Source of the DNA: Sulfurimonas sp.
GTDB taxonomy: Bacteria; Campylobacterota; Campylobacteria; Campylobacterales; Sulfurimonadaceae
Reading direction: 5' to 3'
Assembly (NCBI GenBank): GCA_028684815.1
Contig: JAQUFE010000009.1
Span: 1 to 63,834 of the forward strand
DNA length: 63,834 bases
The notes under the pieces were generated by a model, which was given only the letters and a program-made list of their open reading frames with translations, was not told the DNA's origin and made no database searches. Position 1 is the first letter of the stretch. Every line of letters starts with the position of its first letter. The translations under genes and the position numbers were made by a program. Below, piece after piece: positions 8,863-18,132 of the stretch.

Positions 8863-9627
8863 CTAAAAAAACATCTCTAAATAGTTAAATGCACCTTGCA
8901 TTTGTGTCTTTAAAATCAACATTGTAGCAGTTAGTGTAGCTATTATAACCATAAGAGCTACGGCAATTTTAATAGGAAAACCAATAACAAGCAAGTTAAA
9001 CTGTGGCATCGTCTTCATAAGCATTCCAAATATAATGTCTTGTAAAAATGTTAATGCTATGATTGGAAAAGCTATCATAAATCCGACTAAAAACATATTT
9101 GCTGTCGCTTGTATAGTGTAATCAAAAAGATTTTTCTCCATCAAAAAACCGCCAAGAGGTATGGCGCTTAGTGAACCATCTATAAAAAGAAGTAACCAGT
9201 GGTGTAGATCGATGGAGAGTAGTACCATAAGTCCAAGTAGAGACAAAAACTGAGAGATAATTGGCATAGATATTCCACTTTGTGGATCAATCGCACTAGC
9301 CATGGAAAAACCCATCATAAAAGAGATTATTCCACCAGCAAAAGAGATGACATTATAGGCTAAGAGTAAAATAACACCTATAGCCAAACCAAAGAAAAGC
9401 TCACTTAGTATGGCTAACAATATAGTTGCAGCATTTATCTCAATTTGCAGCGGGGGCATGGATGAGTAAAAAACTATAGTAAAGAAAAATGCCATAGTGG
9501 CTTTTATATTCATAGGAATATTTTGGTGTGAAAAGATTGGTGCAGCCATAAAAAGTGCCGCAAAGCGAAAAAACAATAGCACAAAGCCAACTACATAAGT
9601 ATCAGTAAAAATCCCCGCCCAAGACAT
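8863..9627 (-). CDS. fliR: Flagellar export apparatus protein FliR
   Basis: This 254-aa inner-membrane protein is part of the FliPQR core of the flagellar type III secretion gate. Six or so hydrophobic segments run through the protein, with the conserved ASAIDPQSG motif near residues 110-118 and a C-terminal hydrophobic tail. The ATG at 9627 follows the ABC ATPase stop by 7 bp, and the acidic-protein gene follows 46 bp later. The same neighbours occur in Campylobacter jejuni. Confidence 0.95.
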   Translation of the reverse strand: MSWAGIFTDTYVVGFVLLFFRFAALFMAAPIFSHQNIPMNIKATMAFFFTIVFYSSMPPLQIEINAATILLAILSELFFGLAIGVILLLAYNVISFAGGIISFMMGFSMASAIDPQSGISMPIISQFLSLLGLMVLLSIDLHHWLLLFIDGSLSAIPLGGFLMEKNLFDYTIQATANMFLVGFMIAFPIIALTFLQDIIFGMLMKTMPQFNLLVIGFPIKIAVALMVIIATLTATMLILKTQMQGAFNYLEMFF

Positions 9628-9634
9628 CTTCTAA

Positions 9635-10279
9635 TCACTTAACCATTATAAGTTCTTTATCTTGTAGTCTATAGACTCGCTTGCATCTAGATGCTAGTTC
9701 TTCATCATGAGTAACTAAAATCATAGCCGCTTCTTTTTCTTCTATAAAGTCAAAAAAGATATCCATAACTTCATTTGCTGTAGCTTTATCTAAGTTTCCA
9801 GTTGGCTCATCAAGAAACAAAATACGAGGTTTTTTAGTAAGCACCCTTGCAATTGAGACTCTTTGTTGTTGTCCGCCTGAAAGCTCTGTTACCTTTTGTT
9901 CTATATTTTCATAGATGCCAAGTCGTTTTAAAACAGAGTCGTCTATCTCTTGCTTTGAGAGCATTGCGGCAACTTCTAGGTTCTCTCTTGCGCTAAAACC
10001 TCTAAAGAGATAGTGAGACTGAAAGACCAAGCCCAAAGAATCTCTCTTTATCTTTGATAGCTCTTTTTTGCTCATCATCTGCACATCTTTGCCAAAAATC
10101 TCAACGCTTCCAGCATCTGGAGCTAGAAGGGTTGAGAGTATATGAAGTAGAGTAGATTTACCGCTTCCGCTAATGCCAATGATAGCAATAGAGTCGCCCT
10201 TATCAAGCTCTAGAGATACATCCCTAAATAGTTCATATTCAAAAGTGTGTGATATATTTTTTGCAGATAGTAAATTCAT
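9635..10279 (-). CDS. ABC transporter ATP-binding protein, LolD-like
   Basis: This is a stand-alone nucleotide-binding subunit of about 214 aa. Walker A is GISGSGKST, the signature is LSGGQQQRV, Walker B with its extension is ILFLDEPTGNLD, and the H-loop is ILVTHDE. This layout is that of the LolD/FtsE/MacB branch, which works with membrane partners in lipoprotein release or similar mechanotransmission. No permease gene adjoins it. I start it at the ATG at 10279 (MNLLSAKNISHTF). The frame is open to 10342, but that would overlap the 3' end of the dehydrogenase gene. The same gene sits between fliR and tsf in Campylobacter jejuni. Confidence 0.88.
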   Translation of the reverse strand: MNLLSAKNISHTFEYELFRDVSLELDKGDSIAIIGISGSGKSTLLHILSTLLAPDAGSVEIFGKDVQMMSKKELSKIKRDSLGLVFQSHYLFRGFSARENLEVAAMLSKQEIDDSVLKRLGIYENIEQKVTELSGGQQQRVSIARVLTKKPRILFLDEPTGNLDKATANEVMDIFFDFIEEKEAAMILVTHDEELASRCKRVYRLQDKELIMVK

Positions 10280-10317
10280 AAGAGTTATTATATCAGTTAT
10301 AGCTAAAAATCTGTCTT

Positions 10318-11517
10318 TTAGCTTTGAAATATTTTTCCACAACCTTTTTTTGCAACTCTACTGAGTCTTATGGCATAGACTCTTTCTATTAATTTTTTAA
10401 CGATATATGCTAAATAACCGTTAAAGTATAAGCCTAAAAGTTTAGATGCAGCGTAGTTTCGGCCCAAGGCTATAAGCATACCTCGTGATGCTATCTTATA
10501 CGCTTTGAGCTTTTTATCTGCTATTAAATTTTCTATATTTTTAGCACAATACTCTGCCATCTGCTCTGCAATATCTGCTGTTGGCGCTAGAGCTTTACCC
10601 TTACTATAGATAGTGGTGCAATCTCCAATGGCAAAGACTTCGCTATGTTTTTTTACTTGCAAGAACTCATTTGTCTCAATATAACCACGCTCATTTTTGT
10701 CTAAATTTAGCTTATAAACAAGAGTATTTGGCTCAATTCCACCTGCAAAAATCATAAAGTCCATTGGTAAGACTTCGCCATCACTTAAGCTGACACTAAC
10801 CCCATCTAGTCCTACAACTCTTCTCTCATTTTTTACAACAACACCAAGTTCGCTGAGCCTTTTTTTTGACTTTTGCATAAGCTCTTCATCCATACCTTTT
10901 AGTATGTTTTTTGCAGAATTAATAAGTACTATATTTAGCGTTCTACATATAAAGTTATTTTTATTATAAAACTCTCTTGAGTAAGATGCCATCTGTGCAA
11001 CAACTTCTACCCCGCTAAGCCCTCCTCCTGCTACTATTATGTTTAGAGGTTCAGCTTGGGCTCCGCCATCGCGTACTTTGTTAAATAGTGACATCTCAAA
11101 TCTTTGCTTAAAATACATTGCATGGCGTAGAGATTTAACTCCATAAGAGTGCTCTTTTAAGCCTTTGATATTTGGTAGAAATTTTGTTTTTGATCCAACT
11201 GCAATAACAAGGTAGTCGTAGTTATATCTTTGGATTTGAGTGATGACTTTTTTATTATCAAAATCAACACTAGTAACCTCTTGCTTACAAAAAACTACAT
11301 TCTCTTCAAAGCCCATACAAAAAGTATAGAGATCTTGTGTTACCTGCGCAAAGTCCTCTTCATTTGCAATAAGGTCATAAACCTCTGTTTGCATGTAGTG
11401 GTATGAGTTTTTATCAAAGAGTGTGATTTGGTTTTGTCTATTTTTAGCTAGGTACTCAACAGTGCGAAGACCAGCATATCCGCCGCCAATAATGATGATT
11501 TTATTTGATTTTTCCAT
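10318..11517 (-). CDS. Type II NADH dehydrogenase-like FAD oxidoreductase
   Basis: This 399-aa flavoprotein resembles NDH-2, the single-subunit non-pumping NADH:quinone oxidoreductase. The first Rossmann motif (IIIIGGGYAGL) binds FAD and the second (IIVAGGGLSGVE) binds NADH. FAIGDCTTIY near residue 297 is the conserved FAD-contacting GD segment. The C-terminal region carries basic and hydrophobic residues suited to peripheral membrane binding. No CxxC pair of the SQR type is evident, which favours NADH over sulfide as donor. It has no visible Shine-Dalgarno; a TATACT element ends 6 bp before the ATG, so the mRNA may be leaderless. It is an extra gene relative to the Campylobacter order at this place. 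Confidence 0.82.
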   Translation of the reverse strand: MEKSNKIIIIGGGYAGLRTVEYLAKNRQNQITLFDKNSYHYMQTEVYDLIANEEDFAQVTQDLYTFCMGFEENVVFCKQEVTSVDFDNKKVITQIQRYNYDYLVIAVGSKTKFLPNIKGLKEHSYGVKSLRHAMYFKQRFEMSLFNKVRDGGAQAEPLNIIVAGGGLSGVEVVAQMASYSREFYNKNNFICRTLNIVLINSAKNILKGMDEELMQKSKKRLSELGVVVKNERRVVGLDGVSVSLSDGEVLPMDFMIFAGGIEPNTLVYKLNLDKNERGYIETNEFLQVKKHSEVFAIGDCTTIYSKGKALAPTADIAEQMAEYCAKNIENLIADKKLKAYKIASRGMLIALGRNYAASKLLGLYFNGYLAYIVKKLIERVYAIRLSRVAKKGCGKIFQS

Positions 11518-11536
11518 GATGAGAGTATATCATCAT
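11516..11536 (-). promoter_or_regulatory. Palindrome over the NDH-2 promoter and start codon
   Basis: ATGATGA (11516-11522) and TCATCAT (11530-11536) form a perfect 7-bp inverted repeat with a 7-bp spacer. On the minus strand the spacer carries the -10 element TATACT (11524-11529), 6 bp before the ATG at 11517. The arrangement suits a repressor operator. On the plus strand a run of T follows, but no plus-strand gene ends here. Confidence 0.35.
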
Positions 11537-11605
11537 TTTTTATTTTATGAAAATATTTAGTGTAGAGGCATTACTCTTACGCAAAGGCGCAAAAGTAAAG
11601 TGGAT

Positions 11606-12661
11606 TTATCCCATTTGTGCTGCAACTTCTGCAGCGAAGTCGTCAACTTTTTTCTCAATTCCCTCACCTACTTCAAGACGAACAAATTCAACAATCTCAG
11701 CAGTTCCGCCAAGTTTAGCAGCTGCATCTTGTACAGCCTGGGCTACTGTTTTTTTGTCATCTAGAACATAAGTTTGATCTAGTAGAGCTTGCTCTTTATC
11801 AAGAGTAGTATTATCATCAATAAAACGAGCTAGTGAACCTGGGATGATTTTATCCCAGATTTTCTCTGGCTTACCTTGAGCAGTAAGTTCAGCTTTGATA
11901 TCAGTCTCAGCTTGTGCTAAAACTGCATCTGTAAGTTGGCTCATAGAGATGTACTGAGGTATATTTTTTAGAGTTTTTCCTAAACGAACTAACTCCTCAT
12001 TCTCTTTTTTGATAGCTTCAATTCTACCAACAGTCTCACTTGCAACATACTCAGCATCAAAATCTTTGTAGCTTAGTGTTGTAGGTTTCATAGCAGATGC
12101 ATGCATAGCTACTTGCTTAAGAGTATCACGCATACCCTCAGCAGTTTTAGCGCTATCACATTTTGCAAGAACAATAACTGCTATACGGTTGTTAGAGTGA
12201 ATATAACCGTTTAGTGCTACAGTCTCATCATCAGCGCTAAGTGTAGCAAAACGACGAATATCTATCTTCTCACCTATCTTTGCAACGCTCTGTGAGAAGT
12301 ATGCACCAAATGAGCTTGATTTGATAGCTTCTACATCAGCAGGAGAGTTACTATATATCTCTTCTGTTGTTTTTAAAATAAGATCTTTAAAACCATCATT
12401 TTGAGCCACAAAGTCAGTCTCAGAGTTAATCTCAACAATAGTAGCTTTAGAGAAGTCATCAGCGATTTTAAAACCAACTAGACCCTCAGCTGCAACTCTA
12501 TCAGCTTTTTTAGCTGCTTTTGCGATTCCTCTCTCTTTTAGAAGTTCAGTTGCTTTTGCCATGTCTCCATCAGCTTCAACTAAAACTTTTTTACAATCCA
12601 TCATAGGAGCATCAGTTGCACTGCGCAACTCTTTAACCATTGCTGCTGTTATATCTGCCAT
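11606..12661 (-). CDS. tsf: Translation elongation factor Ts
   Basis: This 351-aa guanine nucleotide exchange factor regenerates EF-Tu-GTP. The N-terminal UBA-like domain ([19 protein letters not shown]) is followed by the TDFVAQND motif that contacts EF-Tu. The length matches the longer epsilonproteobacterial form. It starts 2 bp after rpsB and is co-transcribed with it. Confidence 0.97.
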   Translation of the reverse strand: MADITAAMVKELRSATDAPMMDCKKVLVEADGDMAKATELLKERGIAKAAKKADRVAAEGLVGFKIADDFSKATIVEINSETDFVAQNDGFKDLILKTTEEIYSNSPADVEAIKSSSFGAYFSQSVAKIGEKIDIRRFATLSADDETVALNGYIHSNNRIAVIVLAKCDSAKTAEGMRDTLKQVAMHASAMKPTTLSYKDFDAEYVASETVGRIEAIKKENEELVRLGKTLKNIPQYISMSQLTDAVLAQAETDIKAELTAQGKPEKIWDKIIPGSLARFIDDNTTLDKEQALLDQTYVLDDKKTVAQAVQDAAAKLGGTAEIVEFVRLEVGEGIEKKVDDFAAEVAAQMG

Positions 12662-12663
12662 GA

Positions 12664-13440
12664 TTATGCTTCCTCTGTTGTTGCTACTGGTGCTTCCTCA
12701 GCTACTTCAACTTTCTCAGTTGGAGTCTCTTCCTCTGCAACTTCTTCTTCAACTGGTGCATCTCTTAGAGCTTTACCTTCATTGATTGCATCTGTCATCT
12801 CACGGCAAAAAAGTTGGATAGAGCGGATAGCATCGTCATTTCCTGGGATTGGGTAAGTGATAAGATCTGGGTCACAGTTTGTATCTAGTGGAGCAACAAC
12901 TGGGATACCAAGACATCTCGCTTCTAAAACTGCGATGTGCTCTTTTACAGCATCAACTACAAAAAGCATATCTGGTAATTTTTTCATATTACGTATACCA
13001 CCAAAGTAAATGTCTAACTTCTCTTTTTTTCTTGTAAGCATTAAAGCTTCTTTTTTAGTTAAAAGATCGATTTGACCATTTTCTTGCATCTCTGTAATAA
13101 CATCAAGTTTACGGATAGACTTTTGAATAGTTGGGAAGTTAGTAAGCATACCACCTAACCATCTGTTATCAACATATGGCATACCACAAGCGATAGCTGC
13201 ATCTCTTACAGAGTTACGAGCTTGTTTTTTTGTACCAACAAAAAGAACAGTTTTACCCTCAGCTGCTGCATCCATAACGATTGTATATGTGTTACGGAAA
13301 TAACGAAGAGTCTTTTGTAAGTCAATGATGTAGATATTTTTACGAACACCAAAGATGTATTTTTTCATTTTCGGGTTCCAACGACGAGTTTGGTGTCCAA
13401 AGTGTACACCACATTCCAATAGGTCTTTCATAGTTACCAT
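12664..13440 (-). CDS. rpsB: 30S ribosomal protein S2
   Basis: This 258-aa small-subunit ribosomal protein has the S2 motifs [27 protein letters not shown] and [14 protein letters not shown]. The C-terminal 30 residues are a glutamate-rich tail beyond the folded domain. AAGGAT lies just upstream of the ATG. The leader of roughly 140 bases between promoter and start includes AGGCTAAAAAGCCT, a short hairpin near the start that could take part in S2 autoregulation (inference). Confidence 0.98.
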   Translation of the reverse strand: MVTMKDLLECGVHFGHQTRRWNPKMKKYIFGVRKNIYIIDLQKTLRYFRNTYTIVMDAAAEGKTVLFVGTKKQARNSVRDAAIACGMPYVDNRWLGGMLTNFPTIQKSIRKLDVITEMQENGQIDLLTKKEALMLTRKKEKLDIYFGGIRNMKKLPDMLFVVDAVKEHIAVLEARCLGIPVVAPLDTNCDPDLITYPIPGNDDAIRSIQLFCREMTDAINEGKALRDAPVEEEVAEEETPTEKVEVAEEAPVATTEEA

Positions 13441-13586
13441 TAGGTATCCTTAAACAGGCTTTTTAGCCTTAATTTATAGTTAGTTAGCTTTGAGAGTGCC
13501 GAACAAATTTCCCTTAAAAAAGAGAGTTGCACTAACTTTTTGACACTTTCTGTTAATATTTTCTTTAAAAAAAGAAAAATCCGCGA

Positions 13587-13592
13587 ATTATA
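13587..13592 (-). promoter_or_regulatory. -10 element TATAAT for rpsB-tsf
   Basis: On the minus strand TATAAT in the context CAGTATAATTCG lies about 147 bp upstream of rpsB. A T-rich tract lies before it. It is the best candidate promoter for the rpsB-tsf operon. Confidence 0.55.
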
Positions 13593-13621
13593 CTGAAGTT
13601 TATTTTAAAAGTAGCTTTTTC

Positions 13622-14092
13622 TTAAGCCTTTTGTAGCCCTTGAAGCTCAAGCTTTACTTTTGCAACATGCTCTTTTACTCTAACTTTTTCAAACACAGCT
13701 TTTATAACTCCCTCAGGGTCTATGATAAAAGTAGTGCGGACTATCCCCATATACTCTTTACCAAAGTTTGTCTTTTGTTGCCAAACTCCATACTCTTGCA
13801 TCATTGTAGTCTCTTCATCACTTAGCAGTGTGATACCAAGCTCTTTTTTCTCTATAAAATCTCGATGTTTTTTAGTTGAATCTGCACTTACGCCTATAAT
13901 GATGGCATCAAGCTCACTAAAATCAGGTGCAGCTTCAGTAAATTCACAAGCCTCAGTTGTACATCCTGGAGTATTATCTTTTGGATAGAAGTACAAAACT
14001 ATCCACTTTCCCTTTAAATCTCTCAAGCAAATCTCAATATCATCTTGATTTGGCAAGCAAAACGCTGGTGCTTTATCGTCTATTTTTAACAT
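13622..14092 (-). CDS. bcp: Thioredoxin-dependent thiol peroxidase (Bcp/PrxQ)
   Basis: This 156-aa peroxiredoxin reduces hydrogen peroxide and organic peroxides using thioredoxin. The peroxidatic cysteine is C44 in NTPGCTTEACEF, with the resolving C49 five residues later, as in the alpha-2 Bcp subgroup. The FYPKDNTPGC context and R123-like TTFIIDPEG segment are conserved. AAAGGAA precedes the ATG. Its leader lies in the hairpin-rich intergenic region described separately. Confidence 0.95.
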   Translation of the reverse strand: MLKIDDKAPAFCLPNQDDIEICLRDLKGKWIVLYFYPKDNTPGCTTEACEFTEAAPDFSELDAIIIGVSADSTKKHRDFIEKKELGITLLSDEETTMMQEYGVWQQKTNFGKEYMGIVRTTFIIDPEGVIKAVFEKVRVKEHVAKVKLELQGLQKA

Positions 14093-14121
14093 ACTTATTT
14101 CCTTTAATTTATTTCATAAAT

Positions 14122-14342
14122 TTAAGGGAACCTTATGTCCCTTAATTTTTCTTTGTAAAATGAAGGAGACCCTTCACTTTATTTGTCACGATATCGGAAG
14201 TAATTCCGCTACCTACGCTAATACCCCAAGGGTACTCCATCGTGCGCGCTAAGTTTTGCTCAGCGCAAGGCTCTCGGTGCTTGTGCCTCTTTTATCTCTC
14301 GTTCCATCCTCTCCTGAGGTGGAACTTGGGCTTGAACAAGTT
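14122..14342. other. Hairpin-rich intergenic region, function unknown
   Basis: Six short inverted repeats follow each other with no ORF of note. They are TTAAGGGA/TCCCTTAA (14122-14129, 14138-14145), a 10-bp pair with one mismatch (14157-14166, 14171-14180), CGGAA/TTCCG (14195-14208), GCGCT/AGCGC (14246-14266), GTTCCA/TGGAAC (14301-14325) and AACTTG/CAAGTT (14323-14342). It could be a structured RNA, or a pile of REP-like elements; the CTCGTTCC motif near 14298 is shared with the REP family at 56411-57497. Confidence 0.5.
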
Positions 14343-14358
14343 CGGGTTATAAAGAGTA

Positions 14359-14823
14359 TCAATAAACAAACATCAAAAAGTAAACCCAGATGCCAGTTAG
14401 TGAGGTTAATACAACTCCACTAAATGTTATGATTCCTACCTTTTTATGTTTGTTCTGCTTTAGTAATTTTTTAGACATTGTAATAGCCATTCCCCAAACT
14501 ATAAGCGTAATAATGGAGACGGCTATATGAAAGACTAAGACTACAAAAGCGTAATTGTGTGAGACAGAGCTCTCTTGCATAAACGCGTTAAATCCGCCAG
14601 CCATCCTTACCCCAGTCTCAAAATATCCCAAAACTATAACAGAAAATGCAAAAATAAATATCTGTACATAGGAGTGTAGTTTGTATTTTTTAGCTCTTGC
14701 TAAGAAGATAGCAGATGCCACTAAAAGTGGTAAAAATGCAACTATTAGCGTGACGACATCCATAAAAAACGGTGCTCTTGTTCCTAAAAAACCGGTATGG
14801 AACATATATTCTAAACTGCTCAA
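14359..14823 (-). CDS. Four-helix membrane protein, DUF420-like
   Basis: This 154-aa integral membrane protein has about four to five helices. Histidines lie at helix ends (KLHSYVQ, SHNYAF, VFHIAVS). The pattern is like DUF420 proteins, some of which are linked to cytochrome oxidase assembly; this assignment is tentative. It overlaps the DedA gene by 4 bp and so shares a transcript with it. Confidence 0.6.
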   Translation of the reverse strand: MSSLEYMFHTGFLGTRAPFFMDVVTLIVAFLPLLVASAIFLARAKKYKLHSYVQIFIFAFSVIVLGYFETGVRMAGGFNAFMQESSVSHNYAFVVLVFHIAVSIITLIVWGMAITMSKKLLKQNKHKKVGIITFSGVVLTSLTGIWVYFLMFVY

Positions 14824-15422
14824 CTTTTAATTCCTTTTTGATAATAAATATACCATGAACCCAATATCGCTAAAATTATTAGAACCACAATTGTAATCTG
14901 TTTTAAGTAAATGCCCAGTAGCTCTTGATTTTCACCTATAAAATAACCAAGCATCGTAAGTATAAATGCCCAGATGCCAGCTCCAAGCGCTGTATAGATT
15001 GAAAAAGTAACTATATTCATACGAGCTAAACCTGCAGGGATGGAGATGAGTTGCCTTATTCCTGGGATGAGCCTTCCTGTAAAAGTAGAGATGTGTCCAT
15101 GCTTTTTAAAAAAACTATCCATCTTTTCTAGTGCACTCTCTTTAATAAAAAAATACTTTCCATATCTCTTTAAAAATTTTCTTCCTAAACTAAGTGCGAG
15201 ATAGTAGTTTATGAATGCGCCAAAAAGTGAACCACCTAAACCACTTAGCATTATCATAGATATGCTCATCTGACCTTGAGACGCTAAATATCCAGCTGGA
15301 ACAAGTATTATCTCACTTGGAAATGGGATAAATGAACTCTCAACTGCCATCAAAAAAAAGATGCCAATATATCCCCAATCAAATATCAGATCAACTAAAT
15401 CTTGCGCTAACTCTTTTATCAT
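14820..15422 (-). CDS. DedA-family membrane protein
   Basis: This 200-aa protein belongs to the DedA/VTT superfamily of inner-membrane proteins implicated in lipid-carrier (undecaprenyl phosphate) or phospholipid flipping and in membrane homeostasis. Diagnostic segments are ESSFIPFPSEIILVPAGYLA near the N-terminus and TGRLIPGIRQLISIPAGLAR in the middle, which contains the conserved FxGRxxPxxR-type arginines. It overlaps murG by 4 bp, which fits a link with envelope synthesis. Confidence 0.9.
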   Translation of the reverse strand: MIKELAQDLVDLIFDWGYIGIFFLMAVESSFIPFPSEIILVPAGYLASQGQMSISMIMLSGLGGSLFGAFINYYLALSLGRKFLKRYGKYFFIKESALEKMDSFFKKHGHISTFTGRLIPGIRQLISIPAGLARMNIVTFSIYTALGAGIWAFILTMLGYFIGENQELLGIYLKQITIVVLIILAILGSWYIYYQKGIKS

Positions 15423-16438
15423 TTAAGAGCCTCTTTTATATCTTTTATCATCATATCTGCAACTCCTTTTATCGAGTGCTCTATAAGTTTTTTACTTTTT
15501 TGTTCTAAGGACTCATCCAAGATGCCAAGGAGTTTATCTTTTAAGCCATCTCCCTCTCTTTGACACCAGCCAAGTTCATTTTTTACAATAAAATTAGCAT
15601 TGTGAAATTGATGGTCAGATGCAGCGTAAGGGTATGGAACAAAAAGAGCTGGAAGTCCGTTTGCACTAAGTTCCCAAAGCGTGCTAGCCCCTGCGCGGCT
15701 TACCGCTAAGTCTGCCCTTGGTATAAGCTTGTCTAACTCTTTTGTAAACCCAAAGAGTTCAACATCAACGCTTAAACTTTCATACCCTTTTTTTACCCTC
15801 TCATAATCACTCTCTCCAGCTTGATGAATGATTTTAATATCTCTTTTTTTAAGCTCTTCTGCCACACTTAAAGCTAGGTCATTTATAGCCTTTGCGCCGT
15901 GAGAACCACCTAAAAATATAATGCACTTTAAACTCTCTCTTACCCTTTGATTCTCAAAGAAAACATCTTTTACAGGATAGCCTTTTATTGGTGAGTCTTT
16001 ATCATAAGCTGAGATAAACCTCTTTGCATAGGGCTTCAAAAGAGAGTTGAGTCTCCCTTGAACTGCATTTTGTTCATGTATAAAAAGAGGGATTTTAAGA
16101 CTAAGCGTTGCAAAAGATGCAGCAGCAGCAGAGAAGCCTCCAACACTATATGTGGCATCTATTCCATGTTTCTTTAGTATGGCTCTTGAAGCTAAAAATG
16201 CACGAAAGATATTCCATAATGCTCTTACTTTAGCGAAGCCCTTTTTATTTACCACACCGCTTGTGTTTAAAAAATAGACATAAGAAAAGTTACTTTTGTC
16301 TTCAAAGTATTTTCTATCTTGTCCACTTGTTGAACCTATGAAAATCACTTCAAAACCACTCTCTAGCGCTTTGGCTGATAGTGCATCTGCAATCATAAGA
16401 TGCCCACCAGTTCCACCACCTGTTATACATAACTTCAA
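15419..16438 (-). CDS. murG: UDP-GlcNAc:undecaprenyl-PP-MurNAc-pentapeptide GlcNAc transferase
   Basis: This 339-aa peripheral membrane glycosyltransferase makes lipid II by adding GlcNAc to lipid I. The first glycine-rich loop is GGGTGGH at residues 7-13. The second is FLGGSHGAKAIN, and the UDP-GlcNAc-binding site is SRAGASTLWEL followed by PYPYAASDHQ. The length is normal. It follows ftsW by 12 bp, a common cell-wall pairing. Confidence 0.96.
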   Translation of the reverse strand: MKLCITGGGTGGHLMIADALSAKALESGFEVIFIGSTSGQDRKYFEDKSNFSYVYFLNTSGVVNKKGFAKVRALWNIFRAFLASRAILKKHGIDATYSVGGFSAAAASFATLSLKIPLFIHEQNAVQGRLNSLLKPYAKRFISAYDKDSPIKGYPVKDVFFENQRVRESLKCIIFLGGSHGAKAINDLALSVAEELKKRDIKIIHQAGESDYERVKKGYESLSVDVELFGFTKELDKLIPRADLAVSRAGASTLWELSANGLPALFVPYPYAASDHQFHNANFIVKNELGWCQREGDGLKDKLLGILDESLEQKSKKLIEHSIKGVADMMIKDIKEALK

Positions 16439-16450
16439 TAGCTCTCCTCT

Positions 16451-17611
16451 TTACATCTTTGCTTTTTTAGATGCCATCAGCACCATTCCAACCGCCATGG
16501 CTGCGGCTATAACCGCTGAACCTCCATAGCTTAAAAAGGGAACTGAAATCCCTTTTATGGGAGTAATTCCACTTATGCCATAAGCATTTATCAAAAAAGC
16601 AAATGACAAAAGTAAGCCAACTCCGAGTGAAAAAAGGTAGGCGCATCTATCTCTTGAGCGATTTGCGATTTTGAAAATTCTCTGAAGTATCCACATAAAA
16701 AGAATAACCACCACAAAAACACCCATAAAGCCAAACTCTTCTGCAAGTCCAGCTAAGACAAAGTCTGTGTGAACTTCACTTAAAAAGCCCAGTTTAAAAG
16801 TCCCATTTGCTAGCCCTGTTCCAAAGATGCCACCGTTGTGTATAGCGTTTAGTGAGTGACCTATCTGATATGGTTCTATCTCTGTTGGAACTCTTAATTT
16901 TTGAGCTATAGCTGCTGGGAAAAGCTCTAGTACACTATTTTGAGCTAGTGCCCACCAAGATTTAATCCTGCTTATGCGATGTTCTGCAGTTATTATAAAA
17001 AACAGAAAAAACAACATAGAGATAGATAAAAGTGAGAGGAAAAACCTAAAACTACTCCCTGCAAACATAAGCATAAAAAGAAGAGTCATCCCAAGCACTA
17101 CGACTTGTCCTAGGTCATTTTGTATAAAAGCTATCATAAACATAGCTCCAACAAAAACCAACGCGTACGGGATGAATCGTTTAAATTCTGCACCAATTCC
17201 CATACCATCATGATGGCCTAGTTTTCTTGAAAAACTCCAAGCCAAAAAATAGACAAAACCAACTTTAAAAAATTCCACAGGAGCGAGTGAAAACCCAAAA
17301 AGTTTTATCCATCTCTTTGCGCCACCAACTTCTGAGACTAAATATTCAGGCAAAAAGGGCATAGCCATCATCATAATCATAGAACCAAAAAAGAGAGTTA
17401 AACCTACTCTTTTTAACCACTTATCAGGGTCTAACTGTGCTAAGAGCCAGATAACAATAATAGCAATTAGACCAAAAACAGATTGTCTTAGAGCAAAGTG
17501 AAACTCATTTACTCCAAAAAGTAGAGTTGTGTATGCTGAGAGAGAGTAAGTTAAGATTACACTTATTAGAATCATTAAAGAGACTAGCGTAAAGAGTTTT
17601 CTATCTGCCAT
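16451..17611 (-). CDS. ftsW: FtsW-type SEDS peptidoglycan glycosyltransferase
   Basis: This 386-aa polytopic protein belongs to the SEDS family (FtsW/RodA/SpoVE). Typical motifs are GGAKRWIKLFGFSLAPVEFFK, FIQNDLGQVVVLG and the C-terminal ISVPFLSYGGSAV. The first of these holds the conserved residues of the extracellular loop. Being next to murG argues for FtsW, the division enzyme, rather than RodA. Its start overlaps the preceding gene by 1 bp. Confidence 0.9.
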   Translation of the reverse strand: MADRKLFTLVSLMILISVILTYSLSAYTTLLFGVNEFHFALRQSVFGLIAIIVIWLLAQLDPDKWLKRVGLTLFFGSMIMMMAMPFLPEYLVSEVGGAKRWIKLFGFSLAPVEFFKVGFVYFLAWSFSRKLGHHDGMGIGAEFKRFIPYALVFVGAMFMIAFIQNDLGQVVVLGMTLLFMLMFAGSSFRFFLSLLSISMLFFLFFIITAEHRISRIKSWWALAQNSVLELFPAAIAQKLRVPTEIEPYQIGHSLNAIHNGGIFGTGLANGTFKLGFLSEVHTDFVLAGLAEEFGFMGVFVVVILFMWILQRIFKIANRSRDRCAYLFSLGVGLLLSFAFLINAYGISGITPIKGISVPFLSYGGSAVIAAAMAVGMVLMASKKAKM

Positions 17612-18132
17612 TATTTGATTTTATTTATCTTTAGGACAAATTCTACTTCTGCTTTTGAGATATGGAGCTCTTTTGAGATTGTCTCTAGTGAGACACCTTG
17701 CTTGAAAAGTGAGATAATTTTTTCATCATCATTTCCATGAACTGAAGTAGGAATGGAGATCTGTTTTACCCCACTTTGTATGCTTGCAATTCTAAGATTT
17801 AACTGTTCATCCATAATAACTAGAGTCTCTTCTACTCTTTTTAGTCCCATAGATAAAGGCTTTACTAAGTCGTATGCTGTTCTTTCTACTTCTGCGTAGA
17901 TATCCTCATCACTCATGCGAGAGTTGTTAGCTTTTATCTCTTTTTTTGTAGCATTTAACTCTTTTTTTAAGTAAAAAATCTCTCTATTTAAGTCTTCTAC
18001 GACTGATGCAACTGAGCGGATATTTTTATGCGATTCTGAGTCTTTTGAGAGTACAAAATAGATAAGATATAAAATCATAGCGGCCATTGCAACTACGATA
18101 TACTCTATGTTTAAAAGCTCAAGATACCTCAT
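17611..18132 (-). CDS. Membrane-anchored coiled-coil protein with C-terminal helix-turn-helix
   Basis: This 173-aa protein has one N-terminal transmembrane helix (about residues 10-28), then a predicted coiled coil rich in Lys, Glu and Asn (residues 40-75). Residues about 140-173 (ISLFKQGVSLETISKELHI and the following helix) read as a small helix-turn-helix of the kind found in DUF6115/DUF2802-like proteins. It lies between ftsW and the PilZ-like gene with 1-bp and 4-bp overlaps. Function is unknown; the site next to ftsW suggests an envelope role (inference). Confidence 0.75.
   Translation of the reverse strand: MRYLELLNIEYIVVAMAAMILYLIYFVLSKDSESHKNIRSVASVVEDLNREIFYLKKELNATKKEIKANNSRMSDEDIYAEVERTAYDLVKPLSMGLKRVEETLVIMDEQLNLRIASIQSGVKQISIPTSVHGNDDEKIISLFKQGVSLETISKELHISKAEVEFVLKINKIK

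Noticed and set aside
13441-13586. A tRNA or small RNA gene in the rpsB leader
   Set aside because: No cloverleaf, no conserved TTCGANTC arm and no terminator were seen; it reads as an untranslated leader with a promoter.
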